A stretch of 64,000 nt of DNA from the NCBI RefSeq assembly GCF_018101125.2, contig NZ_JAELVF020000001.1, positions 2,589,097 to 2,653,096 of the forward strand, given 5' to 3'. Shown piece after piece: positions 38,163 to 46,860 of this stretch; positions within the stretch are counted from its first letter, which is position 1; each line of letters begins with the position of its first letter. Both the position numbers and the translations under genes were made by a program. The notes under the pieces were generated by a model. It ran no database searches. It was not told the origin of the DNA and saw nothing but the letters and a program-made list of their open reading frames with translations. Source of the stretch: Streptomyces tardus. GTDB taxonomy: Bacteria > Actinomycetota > Actinomycetes > Streptomycetales > Streptomycetaceae.

Positions 38163-38957
38163 TCAGGAGCGGGTGCTGTGCGAGCGGGACGTGCCCTCCA
38201 CGGCCTCCTGCGCCAGCTGCTCGGCGGCCTCGGTCACCGCCTTGGCCTCGGCCTCGGCCCTGCGCTGCTCCGCCGTCTTCTCCGGCTTCTCCGGCGAGAC
38301 GAAGCGGTAGCCCACGTTGCGCACGGTGCCGATCAGCGACTCGTGCTCGGGGCCGAGCTTGGCGCGCAGTCGCCGTACGTGCACGTCCACGGTGCGGGTG
38401 CCGCCGAAGTAGTCGTAGCCCCAGACCTCCTGGAGCAGCTGGGCGCGGGTGAAGACCCGGCCCGGGTGCTGCGCCAGGAACTTGATCAGCTCGAACTCCT
38501 TGAAGGTCAGGTCGAGCACGCGGCCCTTGAGCCTGGCGCTGTACGTTGCCTCGTCGATGCAGAGGTCGCCGTTGCGGATCTCGGTGGGGGCGTCGTCGTT
38601 GACTACCTGCCGGCGCCCGGTGGCCAGCCGCAGCCGGCCCTCCAACTCGGCCGGTCCCGCGGTGTCCAGGACGACGTCGTCCACGCCCCAGTCGGCGGTC
38701 ACCGCGGCCATCCCGCCCTCGGTGACGACCAGTACCAGCGGACTGCCGGGGCCGGTCGAACGCAGCAGCCGGCACAGCGCCCTCGCCTGCGGCAGATCGC
38801 GGCGGCCGTCGATGAGAACCACGTCGGCGCCCGGGGTGTTCACGAGCGCGGAGCCCTCGGCGGGGGCGACCCGGACGTTGTGGAGCAGCAGTCCGAGGGA
38901 GGGCAGCACCTCGGTGGAGGGTTGGAGCGCGTTGGTCAGGAGGAGTAGCGAGCTCAT
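38163..38957 (-). CDS. glnR: Global nitrogen regulator GlnR (orphan OmpR-type regulator)
   Basis: A 264-residue regulator; ATG 38957 with AAGGAAC upstream. It opens [35 protein letters not shown], the GlnR signature. The receiver lacks the usual acidic pocket (LLLLTNAL in place of VDDD) and the switch Lys, keeping only an Asp in [10 protein letters not shown], so phosphorylation-independent dimerisation is expected. The winged helix contains [17 protein letters not shown] and [39 protein letters not shown]. The C-terminal Glu/Lys/Ala tail is charged and probably helical. GlnR controls glnA, amtB and nitrite genes. No partner kinase is adjacent. Confidence 0.94.
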   Translation of the reverse strand: MSSLLLLTNALQPSTEVLPSLGLLLHNVRVAPAEGSALVNTPGADVVLIDGRRDLPQARALCRLLRSTGPGSPLVLVVTEGGMAAVTADWGVDDVVLDTAGPAELEGRLRLATGRRQVVNDDAPTEIRNGDLCIDEATYSARLKGRVLDLTFKEFELIKFLAQHPGRVFTRAQLLQEVWGYDYFGGTRTVDVHVRRLRAKLGPEHESLIGTVRNVGYRFVSPEKPEKTAEQRRAEAEAKAVTEAAEQLAQEAVEGTSRSHSTRS

Positions 38958-39289
38958 CGTGAGTTCCTTCCTCAGTCCCTTTCGAGGACGTGACGCCTCC
39001 CGGGGAGGCGTGGCGTGTGCTTCGGCGTGACGCGTCGTTGCGACCGTGCCGTGAAAGCGCGAAAGGACTCGGAGGCGTCGTCGCCCGAGTCCTTCTGCGC
39101 AGCACGATAGCTCAACAAGGCGTTTTCGACACGAGCGAGAAACCTCACGATTGTTTGCGCATAATCCGCCGAACACAGTGTGACCAGGAGGTTTCCCTGT
39201 CATCGCGGAGAGCGGGCGCACGGGTGCGCGGTCCGCCATACGGACAGGCGATGATGGGAGCGGTACATCACACCGCTGGGGAGAAACAG
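38958..39289. promoter_or_regulatory. Divergent control region between glnR and the MoaD-like gene
   Basis: The 332-nt region carries a near-perfect palindrome acgcctcccggggaggcgt (38993-39011) just 36 nt upstream of glnR, and a hairpin with arms aaggactcgg (39063-39072) and ccgagtcctt (39085-39094) further up. On the forward strand CATAAT (39160-39165) is a good -10 candidate for the MoaD-like operon. I see no clear GlnR box. Confidence 0.5.
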
Positions 39290-39559
39290 ATGCCCGTGAA
39301 GGGGACCATCCGCTACTGGGCGGCGGCGCGAGCCGCGGCCGGTGTGGCGGAGGAGACCTATGAGGCCGCGACGCTCGCCGAGGCGCTGGCCGACGCCAGG
39401 GAGCGGCACGCCGAACGTCCGGACTTCGCCCGGGTGTTGGTGCGCTGCTCCTACCTCGTCGACGAACGGCCGGCCGGCGCCCGGGACCCGGAGACCGTAC
39501 GGCTGAGTGACGGCGGCACGGTCGAGGTCCTCCCGCCCTTCGCCGGAGGCGCACGATGA
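39290..39559 (+). CDS. MoaD/ThiS-family sulfur carrier protein
   Basis: An 89-residue ubiquitin-like protein from ATG 39290 with GGGGAGAA upstream. It has the beta-grasp pattern [21 protein letters not shown], an [10 protein letters not shown] strand and a closing [15 protein letters not shown]. In active carriers the chain ends at this Gly-Gly, which is adenylated and thiocarboxylated. Here two more residues (Ala-Arg) follow because the stop overlaps the next ATG. It heads a group with rhodanese and DsrE genes 3-4 kb downstream, suggesting sulfur transfer, but the acceptor is unknown. Confidence 0.85.
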   Translation: MPVKGTIRYWAAARAAAGVAEETYEAATLAEALADARERHAERPDFARVLVRCSYLVDERPAGARDPETVRLSDGGTVEVLPPFAGGAR

Positions 39560-40563
39560 ACCGGCCGGGAAGCAGCGCCGCCGCAAGCAGGGACGACGCA
39601 TCGGGCACGGCCACGGGTCGCGCATCGGGCAGAGGACCGGGCCGTGTGCCCGGCACGGGAGGGGACGACGTGCCGAGCACGGGCAACGCACCGCGTACGG
39701 ATGGGACTCCGGGGGAAGCGCCGGGTACGGCCGGTGCCGCCGCACAGCCGGGCGGCCGTGGGGGCAGGCGCCGCAAGAAGGGCGGCCCGCCGAACCGAGG
39801 GGTGCCGGGCCATCCGGAGCACCGCACCGGTGACCCGATCATCCCGCCGGGCGGTCAGAGCGCCGCGCTCACCGCCGCCCTCGCCCTCGCCCTCGCCGCG
39901 GCCGCGGCCATCGGCCGGCCCGCGGTGGCGGTCGTGGTGGTGCTCCTCCAGGCGGTCACGGCGGCCGGCTGGTACCGGCTGAACGGTATGTGGCCGGCCC
40001 GCCAGGGCATCGCGCTCGGCTTCCTCGCCGGACTGAGCGCGGTCGCCGCGCTGTTCCTCTCCAGCGACCGCAACGCCGCGACGGCGGTGGCGGGCGTGCT
40101 GGGCATCTGGGTTCTGCTGGTGCTCCTGTTTCAGCTGCGCAACCACGGAGCACCGGACGAGCGTCTCTACGGGCTGACGGTCGCGGTCGGAGCCACGGTG
40201 CTGACCGTTCTCGCTGCCGCGCATCTGGCCGCCCAGGCGGTCAGCGCGGACGCGGTGGTCGTCGGCGGTGTCGCGGTGGCCGTCGCGGTGTGCGTACGTG
40301 CGCTGCCGTTGCCGGGGTTGCTGACTCTGGCGGCGGCGCCGGCCGTTGCCGCCGGTGCGGGGGCTGCCGCGGGCACGTGGACGGACCTGGGCGCCGGCGC
40401 GGGCGCGCTGCTGGGCCTCGGGGCCGGCGGCGGGGCGCTGATCGGCCTGCGGGCGGCGAGTTACGACTGGCCGTCGCGGTTCGTGCACCTGACTGCGGGA
40501 GTCGCTCTGCCGCTGGCGCTGGCGGGTCCGGTCGTCTACCTGCTCGGGCGGGTCGTCGGCTGA
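39556..40563 (+). CDS. Multi-pass membrane protein of unknown function
   Basis: A 335-residue protein overlapping the MoaD-like gene by 4 nt. About 95 residues of low-complexity, Gly/Pro/Arg-rich cytoplasmic sequence (including [11 protein letters not shown]) precede eight or nine hydrophobic helices with Ala/Val-rich composition (from [17 protein letters not shown] to [19 protein letters not shown]). No transport motif is recognised. The coupling to a sulfur carrier gene is the only clue to its role. Confidence 0.82.
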   Translation: MNRPGSSAAASRDDASGTATGRASGRGPGRVPGTGGDDVPSTGNAPRTDGTPGEAPGTAGAAAQPGGRGGRRRKKGGPPNRGVPGHPEHRTGDPIIPPGGQSAALTAALALALAAAAAIGRPAVAVVVVLLQAVTAAGWYRLNGMWPARQGIALGFLAGLSAVAALFLSSDRNAATAVAGVLGIWVLLVLLFQLRNHGAPDERLYGLTVAVGATVLTVLAAAHLAAQAVSADAVVVGGVAVAVAVCVRALPLPGLLTLAAAPAVAAGAGAAAGTWTDLGAGAGALLGLGAGGGALIGLRAASYDWPSRFVHLTAGVALPLALAGPVVYLLGRVVG

Positions 40564-40648
40564 CACCCCGGGGGAGGAACGAGGTCGGCGAACGCCGGCC
40601 GATGTCGATGATCACGGCCCGCTGTGGCTGGGGGATGGGAAGACGGCA

Positions 40649-41356
40649 ATGCGAGCGCTGCGGATCACACTGATCGTGCTGCTGGTGTTCGGCGGGCTGT
40701 TCGTCGGCGCGGACCGGATCTCCGTCGGCCTCGTCGAGGACCGGCTCGCGGAGAAGCTGAAGGCCTCGCAGGGGGCGTCGGAGGCGCAGGTGAGCATCAA
40801 CGGCTTCCCGTTCCTCACACAGGTCGCCACCAAGGAGCTGGACGATGTGGAGGCCAAGCTCACCGGGGTGACCACCAGCGACGGCGAGAAGGCCCTGCGG
40901 GTCAGCGAGTTCGAGCTTCGGGCCCGGAACATCGAGGTGGGCGGGAACTTCTCCAGTGGCGTCGCCCGCACCGCGGAGGGCACCGCGTACCTGACGTACG
41001 AGGACCTCTCGGCCGCCGCCGAGGAGGGCGTCACCGTGAGCTGGGGCGGCGCGGCCGAGGAGGGCGAGGCCAAGGTCAAGGTGACCGGCAGCATCGAACT
41101 GCCGCTGGTGGGGCGGGAGGTGGAGCGGTCCACGACCAGCACCGTCAGCGTGGAGAACGGCGACACCGTACGCCTGCACGCGGACGCCATTCCGGGCTCC
41201 GACCTGCCCGGCATCGAGGACATCGTGCGCAAGAAGATCGACTACACGAGGAAGATCAACGGCCTCCCTGCCGGGGTCGAGTTGAACGGCGTACGGGCCA
41301 CCAAGCAGGGCGTGGAGATCACCTTCTCCGGCGAGAAGGTCAACGTCACGGAGTAG
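40649..41356 (+). CDS. LmeA-type DUF2993 phospholipid-binding protein
   Basis: A 235-residue protein with an N-terminal membrane anchor or signal (RALRITLIVLLVFGGLFVGAD, residues 2-22). A beta-rich DUF2993 domain follows, with VSINGFPFLTQVATKELDDVEAKLTGV near residue 48 and a C-terminal DYTRKINGLPAGVELNGV. Mycobacterial LmeA is a periplasmic phospholipid-binding protein needed for lipomannan maturation. The role in this organism is inferred from the family. It is about 85 nt after the membrane protein gene. Confidence 0.85.
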   Translation: MRALRITLIVLLVFGGLFVGADRISVGLVEDRLAEKLKASQGASEAQVSINGFPFLTQVATKELDDVEAKLTGVTTSDGEKALRVSEFELRARNIEVGGNFSSGVARTAEGTAYLTYEDLSAAAEEGVTVSWGGAAEEGEAKVKVTGSIELPLVGREVERSTTSTVSVENGDTVRLHADAIPGSDLPGIEDIVRKKIDYTRKINGLPAGVELNGVRATKQGVEITFSGEKVNVTE

Positions 41357-41413
41357 CACGGCAGTTGGCGCCCCGCCCCGGTCCGGGCCGCCGCCACCGG
41401 ACGGCCGTCGCGG

Positions 41414-41770
41414 TCAGCCGCCCGGAAACGCGTGCGGGCCCCGGCCGGTCGTGCCGGGGCCCTCGCGCTCAGCCGGACAGCACTTGGTGAGCCACTTGTG
41501 CGAGCGCACCTTGCAGGTCCCGGCGAGGTTGCCCTGCTTGCCCTTCTCGGTGCAGCCGACCCGGTCCTTGTCATCGGTGCCCTTGCCCGTCGGGCCTCTG
41601 CCCGCCGCTCTGTCTGTGAGACGGTGTCCAGAATCTGGAATCCCCCGATCACGGGCCGGGCGTACGCCTCCGAACGCCCGGTCGGGGCCCGCGCGGGGGA
41701 CTCCGGAAACGGGTCCCTGTCCCATATTCCAGGCAATCGCGTCTCGACATGCGGAACGTCGGTGACACAT
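41414..41770 (-). CDS. Possible Lys/Cys-rich small reading frame (uncertain)
   Basis: The reverse frame ending at 41414 contains a stretch of about 45 codons (roughly 41475-41600) with strong G/C third positions and many AAG codons: GKGTDDKDRVGCTEKGKQGN, then LAGTCKVRSHKWLTKCCPAE. This composition is unlike the Arg/Pro-rich shadows elsewhere and looks coding. However, no convincing start or ribosome site lies just upstream, and the codons before about 41610 lose the bias. It may be a decayed gene, the end of a truncated secreted protein, or chance. No family is recognised. Confidence 0.25.
   Translation of the reverse strand: MCHRRSACRDAIAWNMGQGPVSGVPRAGPDRAFGGVRPARDRGIPDSGHRLTDRAAGRGPTGKGTDDKDRVGCTEKGKQGNLAGTCKVRSHKWLTKCCPAEREGPGTTGRGPHAFPGG
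41436..41462 (+). terminator. Terminator after the LmeA-type gene
   Basis: gggccccgg (41436-41444) and ccggggccc (41454-41462) form a 9-bp stem with a 9-nt loop, 80 nt after the stop at 41356. Confidence 0.7.
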
Positions 41771-41797
41771 GGCGCAGCCATCCTTACGATCGAGGGC

Positions 41798-41881
41798 ATG
41801 AAGCGACAGGCGGACCTCACGAAGCGACGGGCAGTTGATCTGTGCCGTATCGCCGCCATGCTCTGTCGCCCCACCGTCTGA
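41798..41881 (+). CDS. Short Cys-containing leader peptide upstream of the rhodanese gene
   Basis: A 27-residue peptide from ATG 41798: it ends DLCRIAAMLCRPTV, with two Leu-Cys-Arg triplets. Short actinobacterial leader peptides with Cys codons (the Ms5788A type) precede sulfur-metabolism genes and are proposed to sense cysteine by ribosome stalling. The rhodanese gene starts 191 nt downstream, which fits that arrangement. The triplets are close together as in known examples. A GA-rich site (gatcgaggg) lies upstream. I infer, but cannot show, an attenuation role. Confidence 0.75.
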   Translation: MKRQADLTKRRAVDLCRIAAMLCRPTV

Positions 41882-42072
41882 CGGCCCCGCCGGCCGTCAG
41901 CGGGGGAGTTCGGCTGCCGGACGCTCCGCGCGCACCGGGCACCGGTGTGCCGCCCCGAAACCCATCGACTTCCGCGCCGCACAGCGCCGTGCGTTCCGTG
42001 GGCGCCGCCGAACACGAGCGGTGATCCGACGTACGCACACCATCCACCGCACCCCGCTCCGGAGGAGATCCC

Positions 42073-42912
42073 ATGAGCCGCAGTGACGTCCTGGTGGACG
42101 CCGACTGGGTCGAGGCCCGCATCGACGACCCGAAGGTGGTGCTCGTCGAGGTCGACGAGGACACCTCGGCCTACGAGAAGAACCACATCAGGAACGCCGT
42201 TCGCATCGACTGGCGCGATGACCTCCAGGACCCGGTCCGGCGCGACTTCGTGGACCAGGAGGGCTTCGAGAAGCTGCTCTCCGCCAAAGGCATCGGGAAC
42301 GACCACACGGTCGTCCTGTACGGCGGCAACAACAACTGGTTCGCCTCGTACGCCTACTGGTACTTCAAGCTCTACGGCCACGAGGACGTCAAGCTCCTCG
42401 ACGGCGGTCGCAAGAAGTGGGAGCTGGACTCCCGCGACCTGGTGACCGAGGTGCCGGAGCGTGCGGCCACCCAGTACAGCGCCAAGCCGCAGAACCTCGC
42501 CATCCGCGCCTTCCGCGACGACGTCGTCAAGGCGATCGGCGAGCAGAACCTGGTCGACGTGCGGTCGCCCGACGAGTTCAGCGGCAAGCTGCTCGCCCCG
42601 GCCCACCTGCCGCAGGAGCAGTCGCAGCGCCCCGGCCACGTGCCGACCGCGCGCAACATCCCGTGGTCGAAGTCGGCCAACGACGACGGCACCTTCAAGA
42701 CCGACGAGCAGCTCAAGGAGCTGTACGAGGCCGAGGGCGTCGACCTGGGCAAGGACACCATCGCGTACTGCCGCATCGGCGAGCGCTCGGCCCACTCCTG
42801 GTTCGTCCTGCACGAGCTGCTGGGCCAGGAGAACGTCAAGAACTACGACGGTTCCTGGACCGAGTACGGCTCCCTCATCGGGGTGCCGATCGAGCTCGGC
42901 GCCAACGATTGA
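42073..42912 (+). CDS. Thiosulfate sulfurtransferase (two-domain rhodanese)
   Basis: A 279-residue protein with two rhodanese domains; ATG 42073 preceded by CCGGAGGAG. The first domain has VLVEVDEDTSAYEKNHIRNAVRIDW near residue 18 and lacks a catalytic Cys. The second carries the active-site loop CRIGERSAHSW (Cys near residue 233), matching the CysA/SseA form of actinobacteria. It moves sulfane sulfur from thiosulfate to a thiol acceptor. It is followed after 63 nt by the DUF1416 gene, and both probably respond to the upstream leader peptide. Confidence 0.95.
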   Translation: MSRSDVLVDADWVEARIDDPKVVLVEVDEDTSAYEKNHIRNAVRIDWRDDLQDPVRRDFVDQEGFEKLLSAKGIGNDHTVVLYGGNNNWFASYAYWYFKLYGHEDVKLLDGGRKKWELDSRDLVTEVPERAATQYSAKPQNLAIRAFRDDVVKAIGEQNLVDVRSPDEFSGKLLAPAHLPQEQSQRPGHVPTARNIPWSKSANDDGTFKTDEQLKELYEAEGVDLGKDTIAYCRIGERSAHSWFVLHELLGQENVKNYDGSWTEYGSLIGVPIELGAND

Positions 42913-42975
42913 GTGCGTCAACCAGCCCTGGCCCCAGGGTAGTCGAGACCTGACGGTTCGAAAGGAAACATCCCC

Positions 42976-43263
42976 ATGTGCGGAGCACAGGCAGGCGGCC
43001 CCGACGCCTCCACCATCAAGCCCGGCGAGACCACGATCCAGGGCAGCGTGACCAAGGGCGGCGAGCCCGTCACCGGTTACGTACGCCTCCTGGACTCGAC
43101 CGGCGAGTTCACCGCCGAGGTCCCGACCTCCGCGACCGGCCAGTTCCGCTTCTACGCGGCCGAGGGCACCTGGACACTGCGTGCCCTGGTCCCCGGCGGT
43201 ACGGCCGACCGCGAGGTCGTCGCCGAGACCGGTGGGCTGACGGAGGTCGCCATCGCCGTGTGA
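42976..43263 (+). CDS. DUF1416 protein (carboxypeptidase-regulatory-like fold)
   Basis: A 95-residue protein, ATG 42976 with AAAGGA upstream. It opens MCGAQAGGPDAS and has beta strands TIQGSVTKGGEPVTGYVRLLDSTGEFTAEVPTSATGQFRFYAAEGTWTLRALVPGG. This family regularly follows the CysA-type rhodanese gene in actinobacteria. Its biochemical job is not known. The early Cys2 is a conserved-looking candidate for sulfur handling, which is inference. Confidence 0.9.
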   Translation: MCGAQAGGPDASTIKPGETTIQGSVTKGGEPVTGYVRLLDSTGEFTAEVPTSATGQFRFYAAEGTWTLRALVPGGTADREVVAETGGLTEVAIAV

Positions 43264-43286
43264 CGCACGCGCGGTGAGGCTGCACG

Positions 43287-43335
43287 GAGAAGGGCCGCAT
43301 CCCCGGGTTGGACGCCAGGGGGTGCGGCCCTTCTC
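43287..43335. terminator. Bidirectional terminator between DUF1416 and DsrE genes
   Basis: gagaagggccgcatcccc (43287-43304) pairs with gggggtgcggcccttctc (43318-43335) around a 13-nt loop, with one weak pair. The flanking genes converge here, and the right arm ends in a T/C-rich run. Confidence 0.88.
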
Positions 43336-43410
43336 GCACGCCCGTGCACGAATCTCGCGCACCCGTGTGCGCGCCCCGCGGTGCTGCACGCGTACGCGGG
43401 GGCGTGCTGC

Positions 43411-43788
43411 TCAGTAGACGAGGGCCTGGGTGCCCGGCTCCATGATCTCGCTGACGAGCACCTGGGCGCCGGCGATCCGCACGCCCTCCAGCAGGTCCTT
43501 CTCCTCGATGTCCCGGCGGGCCGCACACTGGGTGCACAGGGTGATCCGCCCGCCGGCGAGGACCGCGTCGATCAGGTCGGCCAGCGGTGCGGCGTGCGGG
43601 AGCTCGAACTCCGCCGCCCCGCCGGGCAGGGCGAACCAGGCCGACTCGCCGGTCAGCCAGAGCGAGACCTCCACTCCGCTCGCCGCGGCCACCGCCGCCA
43701 CGGTGAACGCCTGCGAGCAGCGTTCGGGCGCGTCCGTTCCGGCCGTCACCTTGATCACGAGTCTCTGATTCTGCGCGCTGTCTGTCAT
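43411..43788 (-). CDS. DsrE/F-like sulfur relay family protein
   Basis: A 125-residue protein from ATG 43788. The Rossmann-like DsrE pattern is seen as RLVIKVTAGTDAPERCSQAFTVAAVAAASGVEVSLWLTGE, with LCTQCAARR near residue 85 carrying the Cys pair expected for sulfur transfer. It ends with ...EPGTQALVY. It faces the rhodanese-DUF1416 pair and fits the same sulfur-relay theme. The substrate is unknown. Confidence 0.85.
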   Translation of the reverse strand: MTDSAQNQRLVIKVTAGTDAPERCSQAFTVAAVAAASGVEVSLWLTGESAWFALPGGAAEFELPHAAPLADLIDAVLAGGRITLCTQCAARRDIEEKDLLEGVRIAGAQVLVSEIMEPGTQALVY

Positions 43789-43944
43789 GGGCAACCACCG
43801 TAGTGCGCGGTCGTACGCCGGTGCGGGGCACCGTGCCGGACCTCTCAGCGCCGCCGCGGGGCGCGCCGACTAGAATCGACGTGCCCGTCCGTCCCGTGGC
43901 GTCCCGATCGCCCGGGGCGTGCCAACCTCGCAAGGAGCGCAGCC

Positions 43945-44046
43945 GTGCTAGAGGCATTCTTCATTTTCCTGATGGTCCTGGTAGCCGTCGGCACCCTCGC
44001 CTTCACCGCCCTGACCGTCAAGAAGCTCTACCAGGGCCAGCGCTGA
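43945..44046 (+). CDS. 33-residue single-pass membrane peptide
   Basis: GTG 43945 with AAGGAGC seven bases upstream. Residues 4-25 are strongly hydrophobic (AFFIFLMVLVAVGTLAFTALTV), followed by KKLYQGQR. The good ribosome site and clean stop make it a likely real small membrane protein. It lies 89 nt before the FABP-type gene and may be co-transcribed. No function is assigned. Confidence 0.7.
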   Translation: MLEAFFIFLMVLVAVGTLAFTALTVKKLYQGQR

Positions 44047-44135
44047 CCGGGAGCCCTCCCGGCACCCGGCAGCACCAGCGACCGCAGCACCCGTACAGAC
44101 CGCCGTCCCCGCACAGACAGAGCGCCTGATTCTCC

Positions 44136-44699
44136 ATGATCGAGATTCCGTCCGACCTGCACCCCGACCTCGTACCCCTCGTCTTCCTGCTCGGTGACTG
44201 GACGGGTGCGGGCGTTGCCGACTTCCCCGGTGAGGAGAAGTGCAACTTCGGGCAGGAGGTCACCTTCAGTCACGACGGCCGCCCCTTCCTGGAGTACGTC
44301 TCGCACAGCTGGGTGCTTGACGAGAAGGGCGAGAAGGTCCGCCCGCTGGAGTCGGAGTCCGGCTTCTGGCACGTGCGCGAGAACCGTCAGATCGAGATCG
44401 TGATGGTCCGCGACCGGGGCGTCGTCGAGGTCTGGTACGGGCAGCTCGCCGAGGGCAAGCCGCAGATCGACCTCGCCACGGACGCCGTCGCACGGCTCGC
44501 CTCCGCCGGCGAGTACAGCGGCGGCAAGCGGCTCTACGGCTATGTGAAGAGCGACCTGATGTGGGTCGGCGAGAAGGCCACCCCCGAGGTGCCGATGCGC
44601 CCGTACATGTCCGCGCACCTGAAGAAGACGGTTGACCCGTCGACCTGGGCCAAGGACATCGCGGACCTGCCGGACGACGGCATCGCCTTCTTCAAGTAG
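44136..44699 (+). CDS. FABP-like/nitrobindin-family (DUF1794) beta-barrel protein
   Basis: A 187-residue protein; ATG 44136. The domain starts FLLGDWTGAGVADFPGEEKCNFGQEVTF (residues about 17-44), with the GxWxGxG signature GDWTGAG, and continues with LEYVSHSW and ESGFWHVRENRQIEIVMVRDRGVVEVWYG. Homologues bind haem or fatty-acid-like ligands in a 10-stranded barrel; the proximal His expected for haem forms is near the C-terminus (SAHLKKT). The ligand is not determined here. Confidence 0.87.
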   Translation: MIEIPSDLHPDLVPLVFLLGDWTGAGVADFPGEEKCNFGQEVTFSHDGRPFLEYVSHSWVLDEKGEKVRPLESESGFWHVRENRQIEIVMVRDRGVVEVWYGQLAEGKPQIDLATDAVARLASAGEYSGGKRLYGYVKSDLMWVGEKATPEVPMRPYMSAHLKKTVDPSTWAKDIADLPDDGIAFFK

Positions 44700-44888
44700 G
44701 CCCGTTCGGCCGGGAGTCGAGCCGGTCCCCGGGCGGAGGCGCGAGAACAGCGCGCCTTCACCCGTGTGCTGCCGAACGCCCCGTCAACCCGCTTGAGAGC
44801 AACGGGAGTTGGACGGCTCCCGGAATTGCAGTGGAGGCTTAAGGACCGTCTCAGGAGATTCTCATCCGGGCCGGGGACAGTCTGGTTC

Positions 44889-46079
44889 ATGAGCGAATTC
44901 CAGGGTGAGCAGCAGGGGCAGAGCCACAACCGTCCGGGTGTACCGCCGCGTCCCGCCGGTCCGCCGTTCGCCGACACGGCCGGGCAGCCGGAGGCGGTTG
45001 CGTACCCCGAGGCGGGCGCGTACCCCGAGGCGGGCGCGTCTGCGGAGCCGGGCGCGCAGCGGACGACGGGGGCGGGGGACCGGCGGCGCGTACGTAGGCC
45101 GGTGGCGCTGGTCGCCGCCGCGGCGCTGGTCGCGGCGGTCGTCGGTGGCGGCGCGGGCGCGCTGGTGGGCCAGCAGTGGGGCGGCGAGCGGGGCGACTCC
45201 GCCGCCGGCGCGGCCCACGCACGCAACGCTTCCTCCGAGGGCACCGTGGCGAGCGCGGCCAAACTACTCGCGCCCAGCGCGGTGGAGATCAAGGCGGGCA
45301 GCTCGACCGGTTCCGGTGTGGTGATCTCCAAGGACGGCGAGATCCTGACCAACAACCACGTCGTCGACGGGGCCGACGAGATCCGGGTGCGTTTCAGCGA
45401 CGGCGAGAAGGCGACCGCCGAAGTGGTGGGCACGGACGCCGATCTGGACACCGCACTGCTGAAGGTCGAGGGCGTCAGCGGGCTGAAGCCCGCGCAGCTC
45501 GGCGACTCCGACGCGGTGGGCGTCGGCGACCAGGTGGTGGCGATCGGTTCGCCCAACGGCCTCACCGGCTCGGTGACCAGCGGCATCGTCTCGGCCCTCG
45601 AACGCGAGGTGACCACTCCGAAGAGCGGCGGCGAGCAGCGCCGGCAGCAGGAGCAGGAGCAGGAGCAGGAACAGGGCGGCCCGGACTGGCCGTTCGGCCT
45701 CGGCCCGGGGGAGGGCGGTCCGGGCCGGGACGGTCAGGGCCAAGGAGGCCAGGGGCAGCGAGGCCAGGGCGGTCAGGGCGACGGGGACACCACCACGTAC
45801 AAGGCCATCCAGACCGACGCCTCGATCAACCCGGGCAACTCCGGCGGTGCGCTCGCCGATCTCGGCGGCGCGGTGATCGGCATCAACACGGCGATCTACG
45901 ACAACAGTTCGGCCTCCGGCAAGCCCGGCAGCGTCGGCCTGGGCTTCGCCATCCCGATCAACGACATCAAGAAGATCCTCCCCGAGCTGCGCGCGGGCAA
46001 GGGCGCCGAGGACAAGGGCAGCGACAGCGGCGGCCAGGACGGCAGCGGCCTCGACCGCTTCGACCGCATCGGGCTGTGA
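44889..46079 (+). CDS. HtrA-type trypsin-like serine protease without PDZ
   Basis: A 396-residue membrane-anchored protease from ATG 44889. A Pro/Gly/Ala-rich cytoplasmic part contains [12 protein letters not shown]. It is followed by a transmembrane helix near 73-94 ([23 protein letters not shown]) and the protease domain. Triad: His in LTNNHVVDG near 157, Asp in [11 protein letters not shown] near 193, Ser in [21 protein letters not shown] near 322. A Gln/Glu-repeat and Gly/Gln-rich insertion (about 250-300) lies between the last two residues of the triad. No PDZ domain follows. It precedes a two-component pair, consistent with an envelope quality-control role. Confidence 0.92.
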   Translation: MSEFQGEQQGQSHNRPGVPPRPAGPPFADTAGQPEAVAYPEAGAYPEAGASAEPGAQRTTGAGDRRRVRRPVALVAAAALVAAVVGGGAGALVGQQWGGERGDSAAGAAHARNASSEGTVASAAKLLAPSAVEIKAGSSTGSGVVISKDGEILTNNHVVDGADEIRVRFSDGEKATAEVVGTDADLDTALLKVEGVSGLKPAQLGDSDAVGVGDQVVAIGSPNGLTGSVTSGIVSALEREVTTPKSGGEQRRQQEQEQEQEQGGPDWPFGLGPGEGGPGRDGQGQGGQGQRGQGGQGDGDTTTYKAIQTDASINPGNSGGALADLGGAVIGINTAIYDNSSASGKPGSVGLGFAIPINDIKKILPELRAGKGAEDKGSDSGGQDGSGLDRFDRIGL

Positions 46080-46128
46080 ACCGTCACCGCGCCGCTCCCC
46101 CGCGGTCGCGATGGCAGACTCGACGACC

Positions 46129-46860
46129 ATGACAGTCCTGATCGTCGACGACGAGCCCGCCGTACGGGACGCGCTGCGCCGCAGCCTCGGCTTCGAGGGG
46201 TACCGGACGCAGACGGCCGTCGACGGGCTCGACGCCCTGGACGTCCTCGACAGCGCCTCCGAGCCGCCCGAACTGATCGTGCTGGACGTGCAGATGCCCC
46301 GGATGGACGGACTCACCGTCGCCCGCCGGCTGCGGGCGCGCGGCGAACGCGTACCGATCCTGATGCTCACCGCGCGCGACACCGTCGGGGACCGGGTCAG
46401 CGGCCTGGACGCGGGCGCCGACGACTACCTCGTCAAGCCCTTCGAGCTGGACGAGCTGCTCGCCCGGGTGCGCGCCCTGCTGCGGCGGGGGGCGTACCCG
46501 GGCGGTGAGCCCGAGCGCGGACAGGGCCCGGCCGCGCCGCCGGAACCGGTGCTCGCCTTCGACGATCTGCGCATGAACCTGGCCACCCGGGAAGTCCACC
46601 GGGGCGACCGGCCGGTGCAGCTGACCCGCACCGAGCACACCCTGCTCGAACTGCTCCTCGGCCACCCCCGGCAGGTGCTCACCCGTGAGCAGATCCTGCA
46701 CGACGTGTGGGGCTTCGACTACGAGCCCAGCTCCAACTCCCTGGATGTGTACGTGATGTACCTGCGCCGCAAGACCGAAGCGGCCGGCGAGCCGCGGCTG
46801 GTGCACACCGTGCGCGGCGTCGGCTACGTACTGCGTGAGCCGCCGGGACGGGCGCGGTGA
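46129..46860 (+). CDS. OmpR-family response regulator
   Basis: A 243-residue regulator. ATG 46129 gives the conserved [29 protein letters not shown] 46111 would add six residues. The receiver has VDDE (residues 6-9), Asp in [13 protein letters not shown] near 54 and [20 protein letters not shown] near 103. The winged helix contains [25 protein letters not shown] and [20 protein letters not shown]. The sequence before 46129 looks like a leaderless promoter. It overlaps the kinase start by 4 nt. Confidence 0.93.
   Translation: MTVLIVDDEPAVRDALRRSLGFEGYRTQTAVDGLDALDVLDSASEPPELIVLDVQMPRMDGLTVARRLRARGERVPILMLTARDTVGDRVSGLDAGADDYLVKPFELDELLARVRALLRRGAYPGGEPERGQGPAAPPEPVLAFDDLRMNLATREVHRGDRPVQLTRTEHTLLELLLGHPRQVLTREQILHDVWGFDYEPSSNSLDVYVMYLRRKTEAAGEPRLVHTVRGVGYVLREPPGRAR

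Noticed and set aside
34805..38452. A 1215-codon forward frame across ilvD and the LacI gene
   Set aside because: It runs in the wrong frame of ilvD and antisense to two regulators, with Arg/Gly/Pro-rich content only.
41432..41797. Extending the leader peptide into a 149-codon protein
   Set aside because: The upstream part lacks codon bias, and the conserved short peptide begins at ATG 41798.
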